Origin: an uncultured bacterium
GTDB taxonomy: Bacteria > Bacillota > Clostridia > Oscillospirales > Oscillospiraceae
Direction of reading: 5' to 3'
NCBI GenBank assembly: GCA_947383145.1
Contig: CANDCH010000001.1
Location: 186,001 to 250,000, forward strand
Length of the DNA: 64,000 nucleotides
In this document: one piece after another, positions 52,834-60,695 of the stretch
Numbering within the stretch: position 1 is the first letter of the stretch
How the letters are laid out: each line of letters begins with the position of its first letter
Notes under the pieces: model-generated
What the model saw: only the letters and a program-made list of their open reading frames with translations
Told to the model about the DNA's origin: nothing
Databases searched by the model: none
Made by a program: the position numbers and the translations under genes

Positions 52834-53813
52834 GCGCGGGACGCCGGGCCCTGTGGTTTGGGAAAAAGCTGCCGGCCCTTCTGCTCAGCCTGTTTTTGCT
52901 GGTCACCGCCGTGTTCTACCTGTCCCGGCTGGCCCCCGGCGACCCGCTGCTGTCCTACTACGGCGAGCGGGCGGAGCGGATGACCCCGGAGCAGCGGGCC
53001 CGGGCGGAGGAGCGCCTGGGACTGAACGGCCCCATCACGGCGCAGTATATCCGCTGGTGGGAGAACGCCCTTCGGGGGGATTTTGGCATCTCCTACCAGT
53101 ACAAAATGGACGCGGCGGCGGTGATCGCGGACCGGGCGGGCAACACGCTGGCGCTGGGCGGGACCGGGTTCGCGCTGATCTTCACGCTGGCCCCGCTGCT
53201 GGGCGCGCTGTGCGCGCGGCGGGAGGGCGGCCTCCTGGACCGGGCGCTGTGCAGGCTGGGCACGCTGGCCAGCTGCGTCCCGGAGTTCTGGCTGTCGCTG
53301 GCGGCTGTTCTGGTGTTCTCCGCCGGACTGGGCTGGCTGCCCAGCTCCGGGGCGTACAGCGTGGACGGCGGGGGGCTGGGAGACCGGATCGCCCACCTGA
53401 TCCTCCCCCTGGGGGTGATTGTGGCAAGCCACCTGTGGTACTTCGCCTACATGGTCCGGGGACGGATTCTGGAGGAGGTCCGGGCGGACTACGTGCTGCT
53501 GGCCAAGGCCAAGGGGCTGAGCGGGCGGCGCGTCCTGTTCCGCCACTGCCTGCGGGGGGCGCTGCCCTCCTACCTCAGCCTCATGGCCGTGTCCGTGCCC
53601 CATATTCTGGGGGGAACTTATATTGTGGAGGCGGTGTTCTCCTACCCCGGCCTGGGCACGCTGGCCTATGAGAGCGCCCGGTATCAAGACTACAACCTGC
53701 TGATGCTTCTGTGCGTCCTGTCCGGCGGGGCGGTGATGCTCAGCGGCATGGCCGCCCAGGCCATCGGCCAGTGGCTCGACCCTCGGGTGCGGGCCGGGGA
53801 GGGGCCGCTGTGA
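52830..53813 (+). CDS. NikB/OppB-type ABC transporter permease
   Basis: This 327-residue permease has 6 membrane segments. The N-terminal LLSLFLLVTAVFYLSRLAPGDPLLSYYG is typical of the DppB/NikB family. The periplasmic loop has RLGLNGPITAQYIRWWENALRGDFGISYQY, and the EAA loop is YVLLAKAKGLSGRRVLFRHCLRGALPSYLSL. The ATG overlaps the preceding stop (ATGA), with GGAGGGGAGGG upstream. Confidence 0.9.
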   Translation: MSAGRRALWFGKKLPALLLSLFLLVTAVFYLSRLAPGDPLLSYYGERAERMTPEQRARAEERLGLNGPITAQYIRWWENALRGDFGISYQYKMDAAAVIADRAGNTLALGGTGFALIFTLAPLLGALCARREGGLLDRALCRLGTLASCVPEFWLSLAAVLVFSAGLGWLPSSGAYSVDGGGLGDRIAHLILPLGVIVASHLWYFAYMVRGRILEEVRADYVLLAKAKGLSGRRVLFRHCLRGALPSYLSLMAVSVPHILGGTYIVEAVFSYPGLGTLAYESARYQDYNLLMLLCVLSGGAVMLSGMAAQAIGQWLDPRVRAGEGPL

Positions 53814-54685
53814 GCGGGCGGTTTGAGCGGGTGGGGCTCCGGCCCCCGCCGCCGCCCCCTCCGGCAGCGCCGGGGCGCCGCCGGCTCCCCCTCTCCGCCC
53901 TGCTGCTGGCGGCCATCGCGCTGGGCTGCCTGGGGTGCGGCCTGTTCCTCTCCGGGGACCCCGCCTACATGGACCTGGAGCACTGCCACGCGCCCCCCGG
54001 CGGCCGGTTCTGGTTCGGCACGGACGCCATGGGCCGGGATGTGTTCGCCATGATCTGGGCGGGGGGGCGGGTGTCCCTGTTCATCGGGGCGGTGTCGGCG
54101 GCGGCGTCCGCCGCCCTGGGCATTGTGGTGGGGGCGGCGGCGGGCTGCGCCCCCGGCTGGCTGGACAGGCTGCTGGCGCGGCTGACCGAGATTGTGCTCA
54201 GCGTGCCCAGCCTGCTGCTGGTGGCGCTGCTCCAGGCGGCGCTGGGCGGCGCGGGCCCCCTGAGCCTCGCCCTGGCCCTGGGGGCGGCGGGCTGGCCGGC
54301 CACCGCCAAGGTGGTGCGCACCGAGGTGCGCCAGCTGAGGCAGCGCGGGTATGTCCAGGCGGCCAGAGCAATGGGCGGAGGCTTTTTCTACCTCCTGCGG
54401 CGGCACCTGGCCCCCAACTTTCTCCCCTCCATCCTGTTCATGGCGGTGATGAACATGCGCAACGCCATCGCGGCGGAGTCCACCCTCAGCTTCATGGGGC
54501 TGGGCCTGCCGCCGGAGACCGTCACCTGGGGGGCCATGCTGTCCCTGTCGGAGAAGTCCATGCTCAGCGGCGCGTGGTGGGCCGTGCTCATCCCCGGCGG
54601 GTTTCTGGCGGCCACCCTGCTGTGCGTCACGGAGCTGGGCGGGCGGCTGCGGGGGAGCGCCGGACCCGGGGACAGCCTTTTGTGA
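53810..54685 (+). CDS. NikC/OppC-type ABC transporter permease
   Basis: This 291-residue permease starts with GTG at 53810, overlapping the preceding stop (GTGA). RFWFGTDAMGRDVFAMIWAGGRVSL is the DppC/NikC signature, and the EAA loop is YVQAARAMGGGFFYLLRRHLAPNFLPSILF. The N-terminus carries an unusual run of prolines (PPPPPPPAAP). It is the last transporter gene, 66 bases before larE. Confidence 0.9.
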   Translation: MSGRFERVGLRPPPPPPPAAPGRRRLPLSALLLAAIALGCLGCGLFLSGDPAYMDLEHCHAPPGGRFWFGTDAMGRDVFAMIWAGGRVSLFIGAVSAAASAALGIVVGAAAGCAPGWLDRLLARLTEIVLSVPSLLLVALLQAALGGAGPLSLALALGAAGWPATAKVVRTEVRQLRQRGYVQAARAMGGGFFYLLRRHLAPNFLPSILFMAVMNMRNAIAAESTLSFMGLGLPPETVTWGAMLSLSEKSMLSGAWWAVLIPGGFLAATLLCVTELGGRLRGSAGPGDSLL

Positions 54686-54692
54686 AAAACCC

Positions 54693-54721
54693 TTGTGCCG
54701 GGGCGGAGGATTTGGTATAGT
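54693..54721 (+). promoter_or_regulatory. Possible internal promoter before larE
   Basis: -35 TTGTGC (54693-54698), 17-bp spacer, -10 TATAGT (54716-54721). The -35 is weak, so it may add to read-through from the main promoter. Confidence 0.5.
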
Positions 54722-54751
54722 CAGCTTAAACGGACGGGAGGAGGAATCACG

Positions 54752-55504
54752 GTGGAGCTGAAGGACTTTTTCGCGCGGCACCCCAGGGCGGCGCTGGCCT
54801 TTTCCGGCGGAGCGGACTCCGCCTATCTGCTGTACGCGGCGGCGCGCTGCGGGGCCGACGTGCGGCCCTATTTCGCGGATTCGGCGTTTCAGCCCCGGTT
54901 TGAGCTGGCCGACGCCCGCCGCCTGTGCGCAGAGCTGGGCGCGGCGCTCCAGGTGGTGCCGGTGGACATATTGACCGTCCCCGGGGCGGCGGACAACCCG
55001 CCCGGCCGCTGCTACCACTGCAAGCGGGCCATCTTCTCCGCCATCGCCGCCGCCGCGGGGCGGGACGGGTATTCCCTCCTGCTGGACGGCACCAACGCCT
55101 CCGACCCCGAGGAGGACCGGCCCGGCATGCGGGCCCTGCGGGAGCTGGGGGTGCGCTCCCCGCTGCGGGAGTGCGGCCTCGTCAAGGGGGAGGTCCGGCG
55201 GCTGTCCCGGGAGGCGGGGCTGTTCACCTGGGACAAGCCCGCCTATGCCTGTCTGGCCACCCGGATTCCCGCCGGCACGGCCATCCGGCGCTGTGACCTG
55301 GAGCGGACGGAGCGGGCGGAGGAATACTTGACCGGGCTGGGGTTTCGGGATTTTCGGGTGCGCCTGCTGGACGGCTGCGCCCGGATTCAGGTCCCGGCGG
55401 AGCAGCTCCCCCTGGCGCTGGCGCGGCGGCGGGAGCTCACGGCGGAGCTGGGGCAGTATTACGGCGGCGTGCTGCTGGATTTGGAGGCGCGGGATGAATC
55501 ATGA
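54752..55504 (+). CDS. larE: LarE, ATP-dependent sacrificial sulfur transferase
   Basis: This 250-residue PP-loop protein shows AFSGGADSAYLL (PP-loop, residues about 15-26), GRCYHCKRAIF and KPAYACLATRIPAG. Cys167 in the last motif matches the sacrificial cysteine of Lactiplantibacillus LarE (Cys176). The enzyme adenylates and thiolates the two carboxylates of the pincer precursor, converting its own Cys to dehydroalanine. The GTG start at 54752 follows GGGAGGAGG. It overlaps larB by 11 bases. Confidence 0.92.
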   Translation: MELKDFFARHPRAALAFSGGADSAYLLYAAARCGADVRPYFADSAFQPRFELADARRLCAELGAALQVVPVDILTVPGAADNPPGRCYHCKRAIFSAIAAAAGRDGYSLLLDGTNASDPEEDRPGMRALRELGVRSPLRECGLVKGEVRRLSREAGLFTWDKPAYACLATRIPAGTAIRRCDLERTERAEEYLTGLGFRDFRVRLLDGCARIQVPAEQLPLALARRRELTAELGQYYGGVLLDLEARDES

Positions 55505-56249
55505 GGTAAAACGAATTCTGGAGGGCGTCCGGTCGGGGGAGATCGCGGTGGACGACGCCCTGCTGAAGCTGAAGGCGGCCCCCTTTGAGGACATCGGCTA
55601 TGCCAAGGTGGATCTCCACCGCAAGGTCCGGCAGGGGGCGGCGGAGGTGATCTACGGGGCGGGCAAGACCCCGGAGCAGATCACGGGCATCCTCTCCGCC
55701 ATGAAGCGGGCCGGACAGAACACGGTGCTCATCACCCGGCTGTCCCCGGAGTCCGCCGCCGAGGTGGCCCGGACCCATCCCATGGACTACCGCCCGGACG
55801 CCAGGGTGGGCGTCGTGGGAGAGCCGCCCCCGCCCGACGGCCTGGGGACGGTGGTGGTGGCCACCGGCGGCACCAGCGACATCCCCGTGGCGGAGGAGGC
55901 GGCCCTCACCGCCCAGGTGCTGGGCAGCCGGGTGGTCCGGCTGTACGACGTGGGGGTGGCGGGGCTCCACCGCACCCTGGCCCACCTGGACGAGATCATG
56001 TCGGCCAGCGTCGTCGTCGCCATCGCCGGAATGGAGGGGGCCCTGGCCAGCGTCATCGGCGGGCTGGCCGACTGCCCGGTGATCGCCGTGCCCACCAGCG
56101 TGGGGTACGGCGCGTCCTTCCACGGGCTGTCCGCCCTGCTGTCCATGCTGAACTCCTGCGCCAGCGGCGTGTCGGTGGTCAACATCGACAACGGCTTCGG
56201 CGCGGGCTACCTGGCCAATATGATCAACCATATGGAGGGAAAACCGTGA
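55494..56249 (+). CDS. larB: LarB, pyridinium-3,5-biscarboxylic acid mononucleotide synthase
   Basis: This 251-residue PurE-like protein has an N-terminal helical part (MNHEVKRILEGVRSGEIAVDDALLKL), then VVVATGGTSDIPVAEEAA, RLYDVGVAGLHR and AIAGMEGALASVIGGL in the carboxylase-like domain. LarB carboxylates and hydrolyses nicotinic acid adenine dinucleotide, the first step of nickel-pincer nucleotide synthesis. The gene overlaps larE by 11 bases and larC by 4, so translation is coupled. Confidence 0.94.
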   Translation: MNHEVKRILEGVRSGEIAVDDALLKLKAAPFEDIGYAKVDLHRKVRQGAAEVIYGAGKTPEQITGILSAMKRAGQNTVLITRLSPESAAEVARTHPMDYRPDARVGVVGEPPPPDGLGTVVVATGGTSDIPVAEEAALTAQVLGSRVVRLYDVGVAGLHRTLAHLDEIMSASVVVAIAGMEGALASVIGGLADCPVIAVPTSVGYGASFHGLSALLSMLNSCASGVSVVNIDNGFGAGYLANMINHMEGKP

Positions 56250-57478
56250 AGATTTTGTATTTGGACTGCTCCATGGGGGCGGCGGGGGATATGCTGGCCG
56301 CGGCGCTGCTGGAGCTCCTGCCCGACCCGGACGCCTTTGTGGACGAGCTGAACGGCCTGAACATACCCGGCGTTCAATTTAAGCGGGAGCCCGCCGTGAA
56401 ATGCGGCGTCACGGGAACGCGCCTGACGGTGACGGTGGGCGGCGCGGAGGAGGAGAGCCATGACGTTCACGGACACGAACACGGCCATGGGCATGTTCAC
56501 AGCCATGAGCACATTCACGGCCATGAGCACCGCCACAGCGGGATGGGGGACATCGAGCATATCGTCCGGGACCACCTGGCTCTGCCGGACCGGGTGAAGG
56601 ACCGCGTCATGGCGGTGTACGGCCTCATCGCCCAGGCGGAGAGCCGCGCCCACGGGACGCCGGTGGCGGAGGTCCACTTCCACGAGGTGGGGGCCATGGA
56701 CGCGGTGGCGGACATCACGGCGGCGTGCCTGCTGATGGACCGGCTGGCCCCGGACGAGGTAATCGCCTCCCCCGTCCATGTGGGCAGCGGGCAGGTGCGC
56801 TGCGCCCACGGCATCCTGCCGGTGCCCGCCCCCGCCACCGCCCACATCCTCCGGGGCGCGCCCATTTACGGCGGACACATAGAAGGGGAGCTGTGCACCC
56901 CCACCGGAGCGGCGCTGCTGAAGCATTTTGCCACCCGGTTCGGCCCCATGCCCCCCATGCGGCTCCAGGCCGTGGGCTATGGCTGCGGCAAAAAGGACTT
57001 TGAGGCGGCAAACTGCCTCCGGGCCATGCTGGGCGAGGCCGGGGACGGCGCGGACGAGGTGTGCGTCCTGTCCTGCAACCTGGATGACATGACCGCCGAG
57101 GGGGTGGGCTTCGCGGCGGAGCGCCTGCTGGAGGCCGGCGCCCTGGACGTGTACACCATCCCCATCGGGATGAAGAAGTCCCGGCCCGGGGTCCTCCTCC
57201 AGGTGATCTGCCGCCCCCGGGACCGGGAGGCCCTGACGGAGGCCATGTTCCGCCACACCACCACCCTGGGGGTCCGGGAAAGCGCCTGCCGCCGCCACGT
57301 GCTGGACCGGCGCGTTGAGACGCTGGACACCCCCTGGGGACCCGTCCGCCGGAAGACCTCCGGCGGGCACGGCGTGTGCCGGACCAAGTATGAATATGAG
57401 GACCTGGCCCGGATCGCCAGGGAGCGGGGCGTCTCCCTGGACGAGGCCCGGGACCTGGCGGCAGGGGGCGCGGAATAG
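56246..57478 (+). CDS. larC: LarC, nickel insertion protein of pincer cofactor synthesis
   Basis: This 410-residue protein begins ILYLDCSMGAAGDMLAAALLEL. A histidine-rich segment (about residues 73-98, repeats of HGHEH / HSHEH) is likely to bind nickel. EVHFHEVGAMDAVADI and CTPTGAALLKHFA follow, and the C-terminal half has DDMTAEGVGFAAERLLEAGALDVYTIPI with KKSRPG. LarC uses CTP to insert nickel into the bis-thiolated pincer. Here it is one continuous frame. In Lactiplantibacillus it is made by ribosomal frameshift from larC1/larC2. No larA is in the window. Confidence 0.94.
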   Translation: MKILYLDCSMGAAGDMLAAALLELLPDPDAFVDELNGLNIPGVQFKREPAVKCGVTGTRLTVTVGGAEEESHDVHGHEHGHGHVHSHEHIHGHEHRHSGMGDIEHIVRDHLALPDRVKDRVMAVYGLIAQAESRAHGTPVAEVHFHEVGAMDAVADITAACLLMDRLAPDEVIASPVHVGSGQVRCAHGILPVPAPATAHILRGAPIYGGHIEGELCTPTGAALLKHFATRFGPMPPMRLQAVGYGCGKKDFEAANCLRAMLGEAGDGADEVCVLSCNLDDMTAEGVGFAAERLLEAGALDVYTIPIGMKKSRPGVLLQVICRPRDREALTEAMFRHTTTLGVRESACRRHVLDRRVETLDTPWGPVRRKTSGGHGVCRTKYEYEDLARIARERGVSLDEARDLAAGGAE

Positions 57479-57480
57479 CA

Positions 57481-57519
57481 AGGAGGCGGTATGCACGAAG
57501 CATACCGCCTCCTTTTCAG
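57481..57519 (+). terminator. Intrinsic terminator of the transporter/lar operon
   Basis: 15-bp perfect stem AAGGAGGCGGTATGC / GCATACCGCCTCCTT with a 5-base loop and TTTT, 3 bases after the larC stop codon. Confidence 0.92.
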
Positions 57520-57547
57520 CCGTGACGCAGGGAGACGCGGGACCCTG

Positions 57548-60500
57548 TCACTTCTGGCCGGCGTTTTTGCGCTTCTTCATCCAGCGCGCCACCACCAGCG
57601 CCTCGACGCCCAGCGCCAGCGCCGCGGCAATCACATCCACCAGCACAAACATCCGGGTCATACCGCTCATGCCGCCGCCCTGAGCCGCGGCCTCGTCGGC
57701 GTAATAGCCGCTGTTGGCCACGGTGTACAGGATATTCTTACAGGCCTGCCGCATGGCCAGCACGCAGGTGGCGGAGCCGGTGTCCTCCAGCTTGTTGCTC
57801 TCCGCCATGCCGTAGCCCAGCATCAGGTCGTTGCCCGCCCGGATGGCCGCGTCGGTGATCTCAAAGCCGTAGGAGCCGTTGTAGTCGGAGATGACCACGC
57901 CCCGGAAGCCCCACTCGCCCCGCAGCACGTCGGTGAGCAGCTCCCGGCTGCTGATGGCGGGCACGGCGCCCAGCCAGTTGTAGGCGGTCATAACGCCCAT
58001 GACGTAGTGGTCGAAGTCGAAGTTTTTGACCACCATCTCGAAGGGCTTCAGGCAGGTCTCCCGGAAGGTCTGCTCCGTCATGTAGGTGAGCAGGAAGGCG
58101 GTGCGGTTGGTCTCCTGGTCGTTGGCGGCGAAGTGCTTGATGTAGGAGTACACGCCGTACTTGGCCGCGCCGTTCACCTCCTGGGAGGCGAACAGGCCGG
58201 AGAGCACCGCGTCCTCGGAGTAGTACTCAAAGTTCCGGCCGGAGAAGGCGGAGCGGTGCAGGTTCATGGCGGGACCGTACCAGCCGAAGTTGTTGGCGTT
58301 GGCGAACTCCTGGCCCAGGGCGTCGCCGATCTTCTCCGCCATCTCCTTGCTCCAGGTCTGGGCCATGAGCACCTCGGTGGGGAACTGGGTGCCGTTGGAG
58401 CCGGTGACGTAGTTGGACAGGCCGGAGGGGCCGTCGCAGTCGGAGGTGGCCACCTTGCCCACCGAGTCGATGGCGGCGGTCTGCCAGCCGCCGGTGTTGA
58501 TGAGGGTGGTCATGTCCTCGATAGACATCTGGTCCAGCAGCTTATCCCAGTTGGCGTCGTCATAGCCCTTGCCCGCCAGGTCGGCCAGCTTCAAATCCCC
58601 CTTGACCCCGGTGGCGGGCATTACGTCGTCGGGATTGTCGTAATCGGCGGGGTCGTACTTCACCACGGATATCTCCCGGATGGCGTTCTGCCGGTCCTTG
58701 CTCAGCTCAAACTCCTTCTCATCGGGGGCGGCGGTGGCGGCGTCGTAGTTGGCGAAGCCGTCCTTCCGGGACAGGGTGGGGTGGCTGCTCTCCATGCAGC
58801 CGAAGCGGTTCACCGGGGCGGCCTTGTCGGTGGAGCGGCCCGAGCCGCTGTAGTCCTTGTCCCCGCTCAGGGTAAAGGTGCGCTCGTCGAGCACCGTGTG
58901 GGAGTCGGAGCGGATGGAGACCGCGTACTCCCCCGCCTCCAGCACGTAGCCGCCGTTGGCGGTCTTGACGCAGGAGGAGTCGTAGGAGGCCATGTCCTCC
59001 AGGGGGACGCGGAAGGACACCTTTTCGGAGGCGCCGGGCTCCAGCAGCCCCGTCTTGCCGAAGTCCAGCAGATTGACGCTGGCCTTCTCAATGCCGCCGT
59101 TTAAGTAGGGCGGGGTGTAGTACAGCTCCACCACGTCCTTGCCCGCCACAGAGCCAGTGTTGGTCACGGTGACCTCCACCTCCACATAGTCCCCGGACTG
59201 GCTGAAGGAGGTGATCTCCTGGGTGAAGCTGGTGTAGCTCAGGCCGTAGCCGAAGGGGTACTGCACCGCCTGGGCAAAGTCGAGGAGGCCCTCCGCCGCC
59301 GCCGTCTCGTAGAACTTGTAGCCCATGTAGATGCCCTCCACGTAGTCGGTGAAGGAGATCACGCCGTTGAAGGTGTTGTCGATGCGGGCCAGCTGCTTGG
59401 TCAGGTCGCTGACGTTGGTGTAGAGGTGGTTGCCGGAGTTTCCGGTGTGGTTCCAGTTGGGGGCGGCGGTCAGATCGTAGGGGTAGGTGTCCACCGTCCT
59501 GCCGGAGGGATTCACCGTGCCGTTGAGGATCTTCCCCAAGGCCTTCATGCCGGACGCGCCGGTGCCGGGGGCCAGGATGACCGCGCCGATCTGCTCGTAG
59601 TCCTCCACCCAGCCCAGCTCCATCACGTTGTTGGCGTTGATGACCACGATGACCTTGTCAAAGCTGCCGCACACGGTGTCCACCAGGTTCTTTTCGCTCT
59701 GGGACAGCTGGAGGTAGTGGTCCCCCTCGCCGAACTCGTCGTACTCCCGGGTGTTGTTGTAGAAGGTGGCCCGGGTGCTGTTGTAGTTGTGGGCCACGGA
59801 CTCCTGCACCGCGCCGGTGAGGGTCACGTCAAAGGTCCCGTCGAGGACCGCCTTCATGTCCGAGGGCAGGTCGGCGTTCTCGCCGCCGCTGCGGGCGATG
59901 ACGATCACCGCCGTGTCGGAGAAGGCCGCGGCGGAGCTCATCACGCTGCCGGTATAGTACTCCGGGGTGGGCTCGGGCAGGGACCAGTCCTGAGTGGTCA
60001 TGTTGATCACCGGCCGGTCCCCGCCCCAGTAATCCTTGCCGTAGTCGGCGTACAGCTTGGTCAGCTCCTCGTTGGTGGCGAAGCCCGCCTCGTTCAGCGA
60101 GGTGATGATGTCGGTCTGGGGGATGCTGGCGTCGCCGCTGGCGGCGGAGCCGGTGCCGCTGAACACCGGGTGGGCGGAGGCCCAGCCGAACACGTTCAGC
60201 GCGGACACGCCGGAGCCCAGGGGCAGCAGGCCGTCGTTTTTCAGCAGCACCATGCCCTCCTCGCCGGTCTCCTGCACCACGGCCAGGGAGTTGGCCACCA
60301 CGTCGCCGGAGATCTCCGCCTTGGAGGCGTTGAGCACGCCGGAGACCATGCCGTACATGGGGCCGAAGCACACCAGGTTGACCACCAGCACGATGGCCAG
60401 CGCGCCGGCCAGGGCGCCGGTCCAGCGCACCACGTGGCGGGTCCCCTTGGGGGCGATGAACTGGGCGGCCGCCATCACCACAATCACCGCGGCGAGGATG

Positions 60501-60616
60501 CCCAGGATGGCGTACACATAGCCGCCCGCCGCCCGGACGTAGTTGGCCACGTCCGCCGCGCTGGCGCCCATGGACACGAAGATTGGCGTCAACAGGTCGA
60601 TTAAAAAGTCAAGCAT
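57548..60616 (-). CDS. Membrane-anchored, domain-permuted GH3 glycosidase (large)
   Basis: This 1022-residue GH3 enzyme is organised like the one at 30363-33188. Two N-terminal transmembrane segments (about residues 33-60 and 70-95) come first, then the GH3 C-type sandwich domain (EEGMVLLKNDGLLPLGSG, NPSGRTVDTYPYD, YPFGYGLSYTSF), a fibronectin-like domain, and the TIM barrel (CDGPSGLSNYV, NLHRSAFSGRNFEYYSEDA, KHFAANDQETNR). The nucleophile Asp is in VVISDYNGSYGF. A final membrane segment ends the protein. It should act on oligosaccharides outside the cell. It follows the next GH3 gene by 79 bases containing a hairpin. AGGAGGAA precedes the ATG. Confidence 0.9.
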   Translation of the reverse strand: MLDFLIDLLTPIFVSMGASAADVANYVRAAGGYVYAILGILAAVIVVMAAAQFIAPKGTRHVVRWTGALAGALAIVLVVNLVCFGPMYGMVSGVLNASKAEISGDVVANSLAVVQETGEEGMVLLKNDGLLPLGSGVSALNVFGWASAHPVFSGTGSAASGDASIPQTDIITSLNEAGFATNEELTKLYADYGKDYWGGDRPVINMTTQDWSLPEPTPEYYTGSVMSSAAAFSDTAVIVIARSGGENADLPSDMKAVLDGTFDVTLTGAVQESVAHNYNSTRATFYNNTREYDEFGEGDHYLQLSQSEKNLVDTVCGSFDKVIVVINANNVMELGWVEDYEQIGAVILAPGTGASGMKALGKILNGTVNPSGRTVDTYPYDLTAAPNWNHTGNSGNHLYTNVSDLTKQLARIDNTFNGVISFTDYVEGIYMGYKFYETAAAEGLLDFAQAVQYPFGYGLSYTSFTQEITSFSQSGDYVEVEVTVTNTGSVAGKDVVELYYTPPYLNGGIEKASVNLLDFGKTGLLEPGASEKVSFRVPLEDMASYDSSCVKTANGGYVLEAGEYAVSIRSDSHTVLDERTFTLSGDKDYSGSGRSTDKAAPVNRFGCMESSHPTLSRKDGFANYDAATAAPDEKEFELSKDRQNAIREISVVKYDPADYDNPDDVMPATGVKGDLKLADLAGKGYDDANWDKLLDQMSIEDMTTLINTGGWQTAAIDSVGKVATSDCDGPSGLSNYVTGSNGTQFPTEVLMAQTWSKEMAEKIGDALGQEFANANNFGWYGPAMNLHRSAFSGRNFEYYSEDAVLSGLFASQEVNGAAKYGVYSYIKHFAANDQETNRTAFLLTYMTEQTFRETCLKPFEMVVKNFDFDHYVMGVMTAYNWLGAVPAISSRELLTDVLRGEWGFRGVVISDYNGSYGFEITDAAIRAGNDLMLGYGMAESNKLEDTGSATCVLAMRQACKNILYTVANSGYYADEAAAQGGGMSGMTRMFVLVDVIAAALALGVEALVVARWMKKRKNAGQK

Positions 60617-60641
60617 TGCGATTCCTCCTCATGAAAGGGTT

Positions 60642-60674
60642 CGCGGGGAGCGGAGACCTTCTCCGCTCCCCGCG
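60642..60674 (-). terminator. Hairpin between the two GH3 genes
   Basis: 15-bp perfect stem CGCGGGGAGCGGAGA / TCTCCGCTCCCCGCG with a 3-base loop. It lacks a T-run on the minus strand, so read-through into the second GH3 gene is likely. Confidence 0.6.
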
Positions 60675-60695
60675 ACGCGTTAGGGTTGCTTCAAA

